A stretch of DNA of 62,922 nucleotides from Pleurotus djamor (Eukaryota; Basidiomycota; Agaricomycetes; Agaricales; Pleurotaceae), in assembly GCA_029747585.1 (NCBI GenBank), contig JAPEVF010000237.1, positions 1-62,922 on the forward strand. The letters are read 5' to 3'. Both the position numbers and the translations under genes were made by a program. The notes under the pieces were generated by a model. It was not told the DNA's origin. It saw only the letters and a program-made list of their open reading frames with translations, and did not search any database. Positions 34,067 to 47,700 of the stretch are shown here, in pieces. Positions within the stretch are counted from its first letter, which is position 1, and the number at the start of each line of letters is the position of its first letter.

Positions 34067-36567
34067 TAGTTGTCAACCATCACATAGACGCACCACGAGC
34101 CCAAGGCTGACGACAAGGTGCAGGAAATCGATCTTGAAGTATGCCATGCTTCAAGCTTAACCAACTAGAAGTCATGGCATGATAACATCAACTAGGTTCT
34201 GATGAAGGGTCTGCCACGCAATGGCGGAGATGTAGATGCAACACAGCGTTCAAATCGGCAACGGCCTTGGGGCTCAGTCAGCCTTGCACGCAATCTGGGT
34301 AAAATACCCATGTAGCCCATCCGGAACGTTTGAAGCGGGTTATGCAACGCTTGCGGGCGTTTCAAGGGTGATCGGAGGGACGAAAAGGCGCTATGCCCGT
34401 TGAATAGTGAGGAGAACAAAAACAAAAAGCACGGATATCCAGGGAAGGATTCCCTAAAGAGGGACGGGTCTAACGGCTAGGGGCATCCGTGGAGGGGTAT
34501 GAAAGGATCATGCAATGGCAGCTCTTGGCGGATATGTTGGATTAGAGGGAGAAGTGATCATTTGGGTTGAGAAGGAAGTTGAACGTTGATCCAAGGAAAG
34601 CCCCAAATCTGAGAGGCCACTGGCAAGATCCAGGACGTGACAGAAAGGATCCCCAAATCTTGGGGCGTGCTTGGATATCGACCTTGTCTGATGGACACTG
34701 TTCAAGCAAGGGTGTGATTGATGAATACTCCCAGTTATGAGGAGAGCGTAACGGATAGGGAAGAGAAGAAGAGGATGTTAACGGACAACGTAAGATTGGC
34801 GAGGTGGTAGTTGGATCTGAGAGAATGGATCAAGTTGCGAATTGAGTGGACCCTTGAAGCGAGTAGCATGGTCGTGAAGCTGAGAGAGTGGCATTCGAGG
34901 AGGTGGTAAAGAAGTTCAATTATATAGATGCCATGCGTTGCGTAAGAAGTGACTCAATGCATCACGACGCGCCGCAGTGGTGAATTTTATGAAGAGAAAT
35001 TTGATCAATATGAGATCCTTTGGAGGCTGTCAGGATCTCAAAGTCGTTGTTGAATGAACACTAAGTAAGTACTTTGTATGAAAGTATCATTGTTGGCACC
35101 GTCTGGCAATGCACAGATGAGCATAATTGACAAAGAAGGCAATCGCGAAATCGACGCACCTTTGAAAAAGATCGCCCGAAGTGGCCGAAAAAGTCTCTAC
35201 GGTGAAGTTGATTCAGCCATTCAAACATGACGCGGACGGCGTATTGACGGTCTCACGCCGTAGGCAGACAGCAAGAAGGCGATCGAAAGGCGTCAAACAA
35301 ATTAGGCTGAGTCTAGCGAATAGCTTCCACGATCCTGAGACTCCATAGCAGCCCATCGATGATGACGGCGTCGATGGCTCATGCTGAAGCGAGAAACTTG
35401 AGGGCGTACATATGCGTTGAATCCCCAGGGTAGAAACGGGTGCTACGCAAATGCTGCTGTCAAATTATATTGGGGCTCTCCATGTGGGCTACGTTGCAAG
35501 CGCTGAACTCCGAGAGCTTATACCTTGATTCAGTCTTCAAATTTGAATATCCTCTTGAAACTTCGGTGGGCCTGGAGGACTTTCAGCTTTGACGGGGCGC
35601 CAGGAAGAATCGTATTCTCTGGAGAGAGTAGCCACAGACTGATCGCTACGTGTTACAGGGAACAGGGGTTCGACAGGTGCTTCAATGCACACCCATGACT
35701 TTCACCCTATCTTAGAGTGAGTGATTCAATCCTCAAGTCGCCGAGATTCATTAAACGCACTTTTGATGATAAGGGTCGCGCTGAGATGTAAGAGGGAGGT
35801 GCTTTTGAGGTTGACCTCCCCCTGAGACGTCGCGTTCTTTCAGGCAAAAAGCTGGTGGTCCTGCGATCGTACCTAGACCTGTTCAGATGTCAGATGCATT
35901 AGGACGCTTGATTTTCATTTCCCTCCATCTTGGCACGTAACAGGCTCTGGGCTTTCCTGCATCCTGGTTCAGCCCAGCAAACGGTAGAACTCTGAAAATA
36001 ACGCACATGGTTCGGGAACGTAGCCAGAAAGTAACTTGGTAAAATTTGTTATGGTATTTGTCAAATGAAGACGTTACGAGCACATGTTATACTCTTGGGT
36101 ATGGCTTAGGATGTCCGCCGTTCGCTGATGCCTTTTTCAACCGGGTAAACGCAGATATTTGGTGTTATTTCCTGGTTCAATGAAGTGCTAACCAACTGAT
36201 GGCTCGGGCTCGGGCTCGAGGTGCAGCAGTCTTACGGGTGACACGGTGCACGCGCGTATGTACGCAGGTGGAAAAAAGATGGAAGGACTCTGGAGGCGCT
36301 CAGGTTCGGCGATTAGGACTTTCGCCATCACGTGGCTTGCGACAGGGGTCCGGGCTAGCATCCGACGAACGTTCGTCGCAAAGAAGCATTTGAGAAGCTG
36401 ATTCTTGCTCACACTACCACGCTTTACGCGGTGTTCATTGGCTCCCCTCCTTCCTGAGCCATCGTCGTCGACCGCAAAAGGGCAAAGAATTGCCACCTTT
36501 TGCGCTTATCCGTTTTACTTTCGAACAGTCCAACAACGCGGCCGCAGAGTCCTGCTTTACCTTCAAT
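34067..36567. other. Gene-free interval upstream of the Vtc4-type gene
   Basis: 2.5 kb with no convincing frame or RNA gene. The right end must contain the promoter of the Vtc4-type gene, but no TATA box stands out near its ATG. Confidence 0.45.
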
Positions 36568-39500
36568 ATGAAATTCGGCAGGAAGATCACTGTAAGAGTT
36601 TCAGGTCGTACTTCGTGAGGTCAGAAGTCACAGAAGTGCTCGCAGAATGATCTATACAATGAATGGCGGCCTTTCTATATCGACTACAACCGCTTAAAGC
36701 AAGAGTTGAAGGTACGCCAGTGGTACTATTGGCTATTTTTGTGAACTTATTGATGAGACCGGCCTGCTCCGTTTGGATTTAGTTGAGGACCAGCGCAGTT
36801 TCGGAATGGTCGGATAAGGACGAGGAGGAGTTCAGAGCCATGCTGTCTCAGGAGCTCGACAAAGTCTATGTTTTCCAGAAAGATAAGGTATGTTCAATCG
36901 TTTATACCCGAAATTCGTGTGTTCAGGCGTCCAATAGACTTTGGAACTCTCGCGGAGGATAAGAGACGCGGAGGAGCAAGTCAAAACCCTTGTCGAGACC
37001 GACTCTCAGTTATCCTCGCCGACGCATCACCACGGTCGCCGTAAACAAATCCCCGAAGTTTATGTTGGGAAATTGCCCCAACCACCGACTGTTCCTGGTG
37101 ACGCGCCAATAGGAACGCATACAGTAGGCAAGAGAGTACGCGTCGCAGATCCTCGCGCCGAGTCTTCGTCCGCTAACGGTTCCGGTGGCCACGCGCGGAA
37201 CGGTTTAAGTAACGGCAATGGTAACGACACCGAGAGTCAGGGTCCATCACGCCCTATGTACACCCAAGATGACGGCTCGGACGCGGAAGATGATGAAGGT
37301 CATGGGCATCCTTATGCCGATGGTTCAGACGAAGACTCAGATTCGGGCTCGGATCTTGATGGAATGGGTATCACTATTTCCTTGGCTTGCGTTAAGCTTG
37401 AGCTGATCATTCTCAGATTCTGATACGGATGATTCTTACGACGCTCTTGAGGCACGCTTTCACGCCCTTGAAGACGAGGTCAGTACCTCTACTTGAACCG
37501 TTGCTTTTATATATTAATTTGTGTGATAGGTCGCTACACTTGTAGCAGACGTTCACGATCTCGCTCTTTATACCAAGCTTAATATTACTGGCTTTATGAA
37601 AATTCTCAAAAAACACGATGTGAGTGGCGTCTGCATGCGCAATCGGACTACGTATTAATGAGGTGACTTCTCGGCGTGAAGAAACAAACACCCGTACCCT
37701 TCAAGTCCACCTTCGTCAACACCTATCTCGCAGAACGTCCGTTCTACAAGTATAATTGGGATGCTCTCATAGTCAAGGTAACGCATGACAAGCGCACACA
37801 TCCCGGATTACATTGATTTCTTTTGCGTTTGCAGCTATCTCACTTGTACGACCTTGTTCGTACACGAGGTCATCCTGTTGAGGGCGATGCTATGGCTGGA
37901 GCCGGTCAAAGTGCATTCGTACGCCAAACAACCAAGTACTGGGTCCATCCGGATAACCTGGTTCCTCTGAAACTTGCGATCCTACGAAATCTTCCCGTGT
38001 TAGGTGAGACCCCAAGCCATCTTTCTCGCCATCTCACCATGGTGCTAATTCCTTGTCATAGTCTTCGATCCTAATAAAGAGTTCGAACCTAAGGATTCCG
38101 CAATCACTTCCATATACTTTGATAATGAGGATTTGGAACTCTATCTTGGTCGATTGGAGAAGACCGAAGGTGCTGAAGCTATCCGGCTTAGGTGGTATGG
38201 TGATGTCGATGTTAAGACGGTAAGCATTTTCATCCCCTTGCGTGTACGGTTCGCACCTAACCATCGCGATTTGTAGATTTTCGTCGAAAGAAAGACGCAT
38301 AGAGAAGACTGGACTGGTGAGAAGTCCGTCAAGGCCCGCTTTCCCCTCAAAGAACACTTGGTCAACGATTTCCTTCGAGGTGAGGGCGTGCATTCGCAAA
38401 TCCGGAACATTGCCTAATGTCCTCCGTAGGCGAATACACTGTTGAGCAACTCAAGGCTGAGTGGCAAGTCTTGGTAGCCAAGGGAAAGAAGACACAGGCC
38501 GAGGTAGACAGTATGGTCCAGCTCGCCAGTGAAGTTCAATACCGGGTTATCACTCGTGGACTCCAACCAGGTAAGCACAGGTACCTCCAAGCTCGCGGCT
38601 CGTTTGGAATGATACCCTCCCCTAGTCATGCGGACTTTCTACAACCGTACGGCCTTCCAACTCCCTGGAGATGCTCGTGTTCGTATCTCGCTCGATACCG
38701 AGTTGACTATGGTCAGAGAGGATAACTGGGATGGCGTGACTCGCTCCGCGGATAACTGGAGGCGAACGGATATTGGCATCGACCATCCGTTTGATCAACT
38801 CCCTGAAGCCGACAAGGAGCTTTTCAAGTGGGCTTAGTGTGCTGTTGCTCTCTGTGAACGCTTGCTAACGAACCGACCTTCGTAGGTACGGTGTCTTGGA
38901 AGTTAAGCTTCAGACACAGTTTGGACAGGAACCTCCCAAGTGGGTGACGGACCTTGTGCAGTCACATCTTGTGGAAGCCGTGCCCAAGTTCAGGTGAATC
39001 AATACTTTCTTGTCTTCAATTCACCGTATTGATCAAGAAATCTAAAGTAAATTCATTCATGGATGTGCTACCCTTCTACCTCACCGTGTTGACCTCGTTC
39101 CCTTCTGGCTACCTCAAAGTGAGTTGTCTACATCCCCATGTACCTTTCCTCATCTTGATGCCTTCAACAGTGGACACCGACATTCTCAAGCCGAACACTG
39201 GTTACCTCTCTATCATCGAGCGCCCTGGACATTCGCATACCAGTTCAGGCTCCACTTCTCAAGCCAGTCCTGGATCGGAAACACCGTTATACACCGAACC
39301 ACTGTCTGAAGGTGAAGAAGACGAGGAAATCGATCTTGCTCCCGCCAGAGATGAACACAAGCGAACTGGCTTGTCCGGAAAGGAAGTTGAGGAGGCCATA
39401 GCTTACCGCGAGCAAATGCTCAAGGAGCGACGTCAATCTGAAGGCGAAGGTGCCAGAGGTCGTCGCACGAAGATTGTTGGCAACGGGGGAATCGATGTTA

Positions 39501-40188
39501 GCGAGGACATTGAGGAGAGTGATGATGAGAGAACCCCGTTCCTCAAAGCGAGGAAGGGTAGCGTAGCTCCTTCTAAACCAAGAGCCTTGTCTATCGATCC
39601 CCTCGTGCCCTCGTCGGCCTTTGATGAAACACTCAAGGATCGTCTACGCAATGCCGATGCTCGCGAAGACACGCATCGTGAGCTTCATACCGCTGACGAG
39701 GATGAAGAGCAAGACGAAGGCGTTCCTCAGGGTGAAGATAGGTTACTTGAGAGACGTTGGAGGGCTCCGAAAGGAAAGCGTATCGCTGTTCCAGTGCGAA
39801 TTGAACCCAAGGTCTACTTCGCAGCTGAACGAACCTTCCTCGTAAGTTCTGTCATATTCTTTCTACCAGTTCATCTTATGACTCAATCCAATCTGTTGGG
39901 GAACAGAAATGGTTGAACATCTCTGTCGTTATCGGGACTATCGCTACGACTCTCCTGAACTTTGTTCCACCAGATGATCCCCGGGGCTTGATCAGCGCTG
40001 CGGTGTTCACATTGGCAGCACTTGTCGCCATCGCATACGCTGGAGGGGTTTTCGTCTATCGAGCAATACGCATACGCCAACGACGAGCTGAAGGCTTATA
40101 TTACGATAAGTACGGACCCAGCGTCCTGTGCTTCATGCTGCTAACAGCCGTGGCAACGAACGTTGGGCTGAGGTTGTCAGAGCTGTGA
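36568..40188 (+). CDS. VTC4: Vtc4-type polyphosphate polymerase (SPX, VTC catalytic and DUF202 domains)
   Basis: Sixteen exons join in phase to 925 residues: 36568-36591, 36646-36711, 36783-36887, 36938-37367, 37417-37478, 37530-37619, 37682-37777, 37835-38003, 38062-38219, 38277-38379, 38430-38570, 38626-38827, 38886-38993, 39048-39118, 39171-39841 and 39907-40188. The SPX domain starts MKFGRKIT and [18 protein letters not shown], is interrupted by an acidic Ser/Gly-rich stretch (about 75-210), and resumes [19 protein letters not shown]. The tunnel-type catalytic domain has [44 protein letters not shown] and VLEVKLQTQ. Its basic residues line the polyphosphate tunnel in Vtc4. A second acidic linker (about 625-790) precedes [20 protein letters not shown] and three membrane helices. 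SPX binds inositol pyrophosphates and couples synthesis to phosphate status. [14 protein letters not shown] favours Vtc4 over the non-catalytic Vtc2/3. Confidence 0.93.
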
Positions 40189-43100
40189 ACCATTTCCCCT
40201 TCCTCTCTTGCTGTTTCGTTACTCCGCCCAGGACTTTTACATTTATATGTCATGTCTGTTTTTGAAGATATGTAGCATATCTATAGTTAGCTTTGCACTT
40301 GATGTTCCTCCGCATGCACCGCACTTATCGAGCTTCAAAGATATTGTCTGTCGAGCCATGATCAGGACTGACTTGGGAACTGGAAGCAGTTCCGGGACTC
40401 TGGAGCGCCGCATGGATCCCGCTGCACGAGCTAGTCCTTTCATAGGGTGGTATGACCTTGAAACATGCTGATACGCCTCCCAATACTACAGCTGCAATTG
40501 GATCGTGTTGATCGTTTCCCCATCGTCTCAAGGTTTTCCAGGAGGGCCCACGGCTGCCCCTGAATTTCGCGGTCTCCGCACAGCCACCTACTTCCTGGTC
40601 GTATTGCTTCCGGGTCAATGCCGACATAGAAAAACATGGATGGACCATTTGGACGGTGGCCTTTCTCAATGTGTCGTAGCATTTATCAGTGCTAGAAAGC
40701 GCATCTTTTCCCAGTCTTTTCCAGTGATCCATGAAGGAATATTCTTGCTTTTAGCTTGCCCTTGATCGGCAATGTTTGACTGAGGGAAATGGGGTCTTCG
40801 CAACAAGGGCACAACTTTGTCTGGCAGTGGTGGAGTTCCCAGGTAAGCGCATGCCGAGTTATTTTCCATCATTTATCACCGTCACTGTTAGAGGAGTGAG
40901 AAAGCCGCCTTGTGATTCTTCCGTAGGAGTACCCAGCATTGTCTTCGTCCCGTGCGCCCCTGCGGGTTGGTATGTCATAGTGGAAGACAGGAGGCTTCGC
41001 GTAAGTATTGGGAGAGAAGGACATAAAAGCAAATGCGGATGAAGAATCGTATTCTTCGTAGCGGCATCAAATTCGCACACCAACCTAAATGGTCTCGGAA
41101 AGACAGCCCCGGCTCTATGGACATGTCGTGCCTTATGATATGGGTAGCGATAGTGAGTAAGCGCCGTTGAAGGCGGACTGGCATGTGCTTAGAGGGACAG
41201 CGAGGCTTCAAGCGAATACCCCAAGCCTCAAAGCCGTTCGAGGCCGTTGGGGAAGCTTTAGTGTCGCTCCTTAATGACTTTATATCTAGAGCCCCGCAAT
41301 TTCCCCGACGAAGGGACCATTTACTAGGACACTCCTGCAGGGCAGCAGCTATCTCTTAGTCCCGGACGGAACCAATTGCCAACTGTCATAGGTAAGGTTA
41401 GTCGTAAGAAACGACATGTGGAAGTAAATTGGCAAAGCGCCGGTGAGCACGGCACCAACGCCAAGTTCGAACGTTGAGCGTAGTGTTGCAAAGACTCGTG
41501 GAGCGTAAGCACACCCTTTTGGTAGGACCCTTTCCTAGTAACCAAGACGCATAGCACTCCACCGTTTGAACCTGCGGAGGGCACGTTTCCGGTGGAGAGA
41601 AGCCAAACGATTCTGGAAATCTCGATAGATTATTCTGTAACATAGGAGTACATCCTAGGATAGATGGGTCTGATCAAAGGTCCGTGAAACGTTCTGTGTG
41701 GGAGCGACGACGACGACAACTACATTGTCGATCGGTGGAACGCCACGAGCAGGTGCAGTGCCTAGTGATCAGTCCAGAGCACTGGCGAGCCTTGATCCCA
41801 GATAGCACGAATATAGGCAAAAGACCTCAATTGGTAGGGTCGCAGTGAAAGAATCTTGAGAATCCAACTTCAGGGTATACACGTCCCAGCCGGAAAAACG
41901 ATCAAGCAGCAAACATAGTACATACTGGGGATTCATTCCAGCCATTCCTTGTTCTGACTTGACGATGAGAAGGAATATATTGAGTAGGCTTTAGGACGAT
42001 CCCGAGAATTTGGCTCCAGGGGCGGATAGAAATATGGCTACTTGACGTTCGACGGAGAAAAATGGGGTTCAAGGGTTAGACCTCTCGCGCGACTTGTCAT
42101 TTCTGATAAGACGCCCATAAAGTTCAGTCGAGGGGTGTCGAATGTCGAACCAAGACCTTGGGGTGTCAAAAGGGAGGTACAGGAAGTCCGGGTCCAATAA
42201 CTGGATAACGCAGCCAGGCGGCAGTCCGTTTAGCAGATACAGCAAGAAAATGCAGGGGTAGAGCCAGTCGGAGCCGAGAGGAAGCGGTGAGCACCTCATT
42301 GGATGGGATTGCGAAGAGGAATCCACGGACAGGAAAAGGGATACAACAGCATGGAATACCAGTAAGGTAGGCGGGGCTGCGGTAGTGCGAGTCAGGGTAT
42401 TGCAAATAGCATAGGGATATCTCCGCTGCAGTGAAGCTTCATACAGATAGCGGGAGAACATCAGGGAGGTTGAACGTTGACATGGAGTTTATCGAGGAAC
42501 AATAGCGAAAGTTCATATTGGAAATGCGCAGGTCGCCTTTACGTTTTCCCTGGAATGGGGAAAGCCTGACCGATGCGTATAACGTTGGATTAAATTGAAT
42601 GGCGGGGCAAGAATAAGAAAGCCTACGCACCGTTACGGAAATTAGAGTTCCTCCACACACGCGTTGGCCTATGGTCCGGGAGATATGTCGGTTCATATTG
42701 GCTTATTGGGCTGTCACAGTGATTTGAATGATAACGGCGGATGCGGCGTCCTCCTCGATGCTTGGGAAGGACAGCAGCATCCGACGGAGCTTACTCGCTC
42801 GTTCAGCTGAAGATGTCCAAAGGGGTACGAGTCGGATCTGGAGGTGGAGGGTGTGGTAGAAACACGGTGAGTGTTGTCCCTTGGGTCGACACTAGCTCCA
42901 GACTAGCACGTTATTAATGACTAACAAATGAGGACCCACTTTTGTCGACGAGATACATGACATAGGGCGTGGATGTGCAACACTCTTCGACACCCGAATC
43001 CTCCGAGGTCGACGAGACAGCCGTCTGAAGAGAGTCCAAGCGGTGAGGAAAGCTTCATGACACTGACGCAATGCTGACTACTCAGTAGGTTCCATGTTCA

Positions 43101-44755
43101 AGTAGCATCCGTACTGATTCGGGTGACGGTCGTCCCACATTGAGGACATCGAGCAAACGTCTACGCCAGAGGTAAGTAGGCCACTGCATCCTTTTAAAGC
43201 ACAAAGAAGCTCACCTCGCGTAAGGTGATGACCATGGAACCCGTAGGTCTACCTACCAAGGCCTTGGAGAAACAAGGAACTGTGCGCAAGACCGAGAAAC
43301 CATTCTCCCACAGCGTCCAGGTAGCCGCATTATATACCACGGCGCCCATGGGCGTTCGCTCAGCAGAATCAACATTAGCATGAGCGGCCGATTAGAAGAC
43401 CGTTTCTCGCGCTGGTGAGCTCATCGTGAGGTGATGCGCGTCCATTACCACCAATAAGTATGTGAGATACAGTTATCATATCATCTGATAAGAAACAAGC
43501 CTGCTGACCAGCGGTGTCAGTACAGACGTCTCTGAAAGTAGGACATTCTCCCCTTCAAGGTTGTTGGGAGCAGCGAGCGCTGGACTGGCGCTGGGCGCCC
43601 ATGGTTCAACCAGGTAGTACTTCCAAAAAAGTTTCCGTCGCGGGGCGCGCGGCTGCACGTGATGAGACTACATCTTAGGGGCACCTCAATAATTCCTTTT
43701 CCTCGAAAATCTTCCCGGTAAGTTACCTTCAACTATAAGAGCGCTACCATCCTGAAGCTCATACCTACTACAGAGCCACTCGTGCGCTCGTCCCAGAGTA
43801 CGCGATGCTGCTACAACACAAAGTCGTCGGGCGGTACCACGTGACCCCTGAGCGCAACCGCAAACTCCCTTTTTATGTGGGACGCTGGATTTCCCGTGGC
43901 ATCGGAATATACCATCCTACCCATCCCCCCACCTCACTCCATCCACCTCTCTATCCTTCTCATCCCATGTATCTTAACACATCGTCCTCCTCGCTGAGCA
44001 CGTACAATCAATTTATCCGCTGATATTCGTTGGCCCTTGTTGGTCCTGCCGACCTCTACCAGGCTATGCAACACGAGGCCGACGCCTCATCGTCAAAGCT
44101 GTAAGTCTGCGAAAAAGTTTACCATCCTTCGCTCCTTTCAGCTAGCTGCACGGCCTTACAAGCTTCGAGCTTCGTAGGGGGACACGCATTTACCGAACAC
44201 TGACGTCTTATTGCCAGCTTTTATGACGCTGTGTCAGATTAGGGCATTTCGCGACACTGTCGGGGATTGCTCAGATCCCATCGATTTAGCTGTTGTTCTA
44301 GCCTGAACCACGCAGTATAGCCGTCTCAACGCCAATGCCAAATGCCAATCCCATGCCGTGAAAGCCTCAACCTCCCGGGTTTAACCAAGCTGTTGCCGTC
44401 TCGAAAAAGAAATAAATATTGTATTGTAAGGATCATTCAAAATTACCTAGCGCTTGTAATACAGCAACACTAATACTATCAAATGCAGGATCAATAGGGA
44501 TACACGGTTTGCCAAAAAGACAGGGTAAATAAGTGCAGAAAATGGGGGAATATACAAAGGTTCAAACCAAGATATAATAGATCGTGAGTAAATATTTCTT
44601 TGAGGACCGTTTGTTGCGAGTGCTGATTCGAGAGGGTATGAAGTGGAGGCTCCGTCCTTGCCGTTCTAATCAAGAAAAGGTGATGGGGGAAGAGGGGATT
44701 GAATAGTTTATGGTGGAGGACGCCGGGTCCGCTTTCCTCTTGACGCGTGCCAGGG
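40189..44755. other. 4.6-kb convergent interval without recognised genes
   Basis: Lies between the 3' ends of the Vtc4-type gene and the 44.8-kb Zn2Cys6 gene. All frames are short (under 140 residues) and unlike known proteins. A run of intron-like sites at 42.8-43.2 kb (for example ACACGGTGAGTG) suggests a possible small spliced transcript on the plus strand, but no product can be read. Confidence 0.45.
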
Positions 44756-47700
44756 TTAAACCAGGAGGAGGACCGAATTCTCCAGTAAGCTCTCTCGCCA
44801 ATCAACGGCGACGGCTCGGTTGTTATTGTTGTGGCCTACACCAGTGCTGACGTCCCGTTTTCGCCAGACAGACTCCATCAACGCGCGAGTAGACATGACG
44901 TTGCCCCAGCTCTCGTCCTGAGCCTGCAGACGTCCCTTCAAGAAGTCCCGCTGCGGCGATGAGTCCGTCATACACCCTGCGATGCAAATGGGGAACACGA
45001 GTGATCGGTCGAGGATGGATCGGGGGAGCTGTTGAAAGTGTTGGACAATCATCTCTACGCTATGACCAACTTCGGGAACACCTATCGGAGAAAGGAGAGT
45101 CAGTCACGTGTCACAAGGGGCAAAAGGGGAAAGCAGAGTCAAGGGTACGCACCTGGGTTACATCCATTGACGACAGTCTGAAGATATAGCAGTGCCGCCT
45201 CTCTAAAGATATTCGCGACCACCCGGCGCATATCGTCCGTCGAGTGCGATCCCGTTCCTTGATGGTCGCCATCCGCAGTAGCCCCATTCCCCGTCGCATT
45301 CTGCTGGGCCAAATTGGGATGCAACGGCGACCCCGGCGAGCTGAAGATATCCGCTCCATGATTGGCTCTCAACGCCTGCTCAATCCCATCACCGCGGCGG
45401 AGAAGTTCACGGAGGCTTAGTTTTCCGTGGCGTACTTCATTCGCTTTCCAATGGGCCAACGCGGATATCTCTGCTATCGCAAGCACGGCATCGTCGGGAC
45501 ACCCCATCAACGCTTCCATATGCACCGGCGATGCTGCGAGATTCGTGAGGTCATCACCTGACAATCCAGCCCCCGGCCAGAAAGTCGGCGCCAATAGCCG
45601 TTTCCACAACCCGAAAAACTTGGGTGGTTGCATCAGCGAGATGCTTGAGAAGACATCAAACCACTAGAGGAAAGAAGCACAGAATTTGATATCAAGGTCA
45701 GCATATTGCCGTTTTCCCGAGATTGAGAAGATGGAAAGGAAGGGAAAGGAAGGAACGGAGGAACAAGAAGGTCCATGGTCTTCGGAAAATGATGGCTGAT
45801 GGCGAAGCCGAGGTGGAAAGAAGCGGTGAACCCACGGAGGTCATGAAATGAAAGGGGGGAGTTGCGAAACGAAAATGGGGATGCAATGACGACGCAAGGA
45901 ACGAAGAAGCAGTAAACTCACCATCGTCGTCTTCACGATCACCTGTTCAATCGACCGCATCGCCACCAACTTCGACTGCACATCAATATCGCCCGATCCC
46001 AACAGCCCAGAACTCTGCGCAACCCACTCATACGCAACACTCAACACCTGCCGCCACGCCGTCGCCCCACCCGAAAACAACGAAAAACTAACCAAATGCA
46101 ACGCCGCAATCGCATCGCCCGCATCATACTTCCCCTTAATCGCCTTCGCATTGACCAACTGCAAATAGGCTTCATCATGGAAATACCGCGCCGTCGAATA
46201 TTCCGGGTTCGGGTCAGGCGATTCCAAGCCCTGAGCTACGCGCATTCCGGTATGATGGAGGGATGCCAGTGCGCAGACGGCATTAGTCACTGCACCGCGT
46301 GGTTCTTGGAGGATTAACTAAATAAAGACAAAACATAGTTCGGTAAGTCGCGTTGATCACAGGCAGTTTTTTCCGTATCAACGGAGAGGTGAGAAGAGTG
46401 GGAGAGGCAAAGGGAGTTGGGAAATAGGTAAACAAACAAAAAAGGGGGCAAGTGATTAATGATGCGGGGACAGTGCGCGATGCGGTGGGTTAGTGGTGGT
46501 GGGGAGGGAACTATCCGGGGAGTCAGGGGTAGGGTAAAGTGAAAAGGAATATGATGATGATGTTGGTTTCCATGAGGCTCGTTCGGGGATACGGAGGGGG
46601 AGGGGAATTGGGTTTGGTGAGATTGATGGTGATGGTATGATTATGAATATATCGCGGAATAGGGACGTGGATGCCCAAGCAAACACGGCGAACAGCGAAC
46701 GGGGAAGTAAGAGAAAACAGGGAACGACGCGGAAGCAAAAAAACAAAAGGGAAGAGAGAAAGATGAAAGATGGATCCAGGGATGTGGATGGGATGGAACG
46801 AAAACACGAACGAAAGAGGGGGGAGGGAAATCTAACTCACCGAGTAGGTCACATTCGTAACCGAATTACCCGCAAAAATATACTGTACTTTCCTCACATT
46901 CTCAAAATAATACATCACCAAATCTTGCTGCAACTGCGTCGTCGTCGTCGTGCTCGCATTGCCTGCGCTTTCGCTGCTCGTATCCGTGTTCGCGTTGGGG
47001 TTTTGCGCGTTCGAAGCGTTCGTCGTTGTGGTGGTATGATCAAACCCGAATGGCGAGTGTGACGACGTATCATCCACCAACGTCCCAAAATCCGCGCCTC
47101 CAGGTAGGGAAGGCAAATTAATCGACGGCGTCCCCGTAAGAATAGGATGCAACGTCGAAGACGAGCCTGACGCAGCCCCCGCCCCCGAAAAATCGAAGAA
47201 ATTCCGATCCATAAAGTCGTTCGACGGTTGCGGTTGCGATTGTGGCTGGTGCGGTGTAAGTGTATGCGGCGTATGCGAATGCGAGTGCGGTGGTGTATTC
47301 GAATGCGAATTATTCTGCGTTCCCGACGCCGTCGACGACCCCGCAGATGTCGATATCGAAGACGAAGCCGGCAGAGGGAGTGCTGTCGAGTTGGATGGAT
47401 TAGGCGAGTGAGAATGAGAATGACTCGAATTATTATTGTTTGAAGACCCATTATTGTGGTTATGGTTTAATCCGCCGAAAATGGAGTTGGATGAGCCTAA
47501 AGAGAATGAGAATTCCACCAAAAAGGAGGGCAGTGTCGTTAGTGATGAAGTTCATGGATGCGTTTGAGATTTAGATTCAGGATAAAAGAGTAGGAGTACT
47601 AAGCGAGAGGATGTGCAGATACACAGCATGGTTGCATACGGACATGAAACCGTAGAACGCATGTTGTCGTATGGGGTGGTAATAAGATGGCTGCACCGCA

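Noticed and set aside
42800..43200. Possible small spliced gene on the plus strand
   Set aside because: Donor- and acceptor-like sites exist, but no joined frame gives a recognisable product; a lipopeptide pheromone with a C-terminal CaaX was considered and is not present.
46637..47443. Arg-rich plus-strand frames opposite the 44.8-kb regulator
   Set aside because: Antisense products of His/Ser/Thr-repeat codons, not genes.
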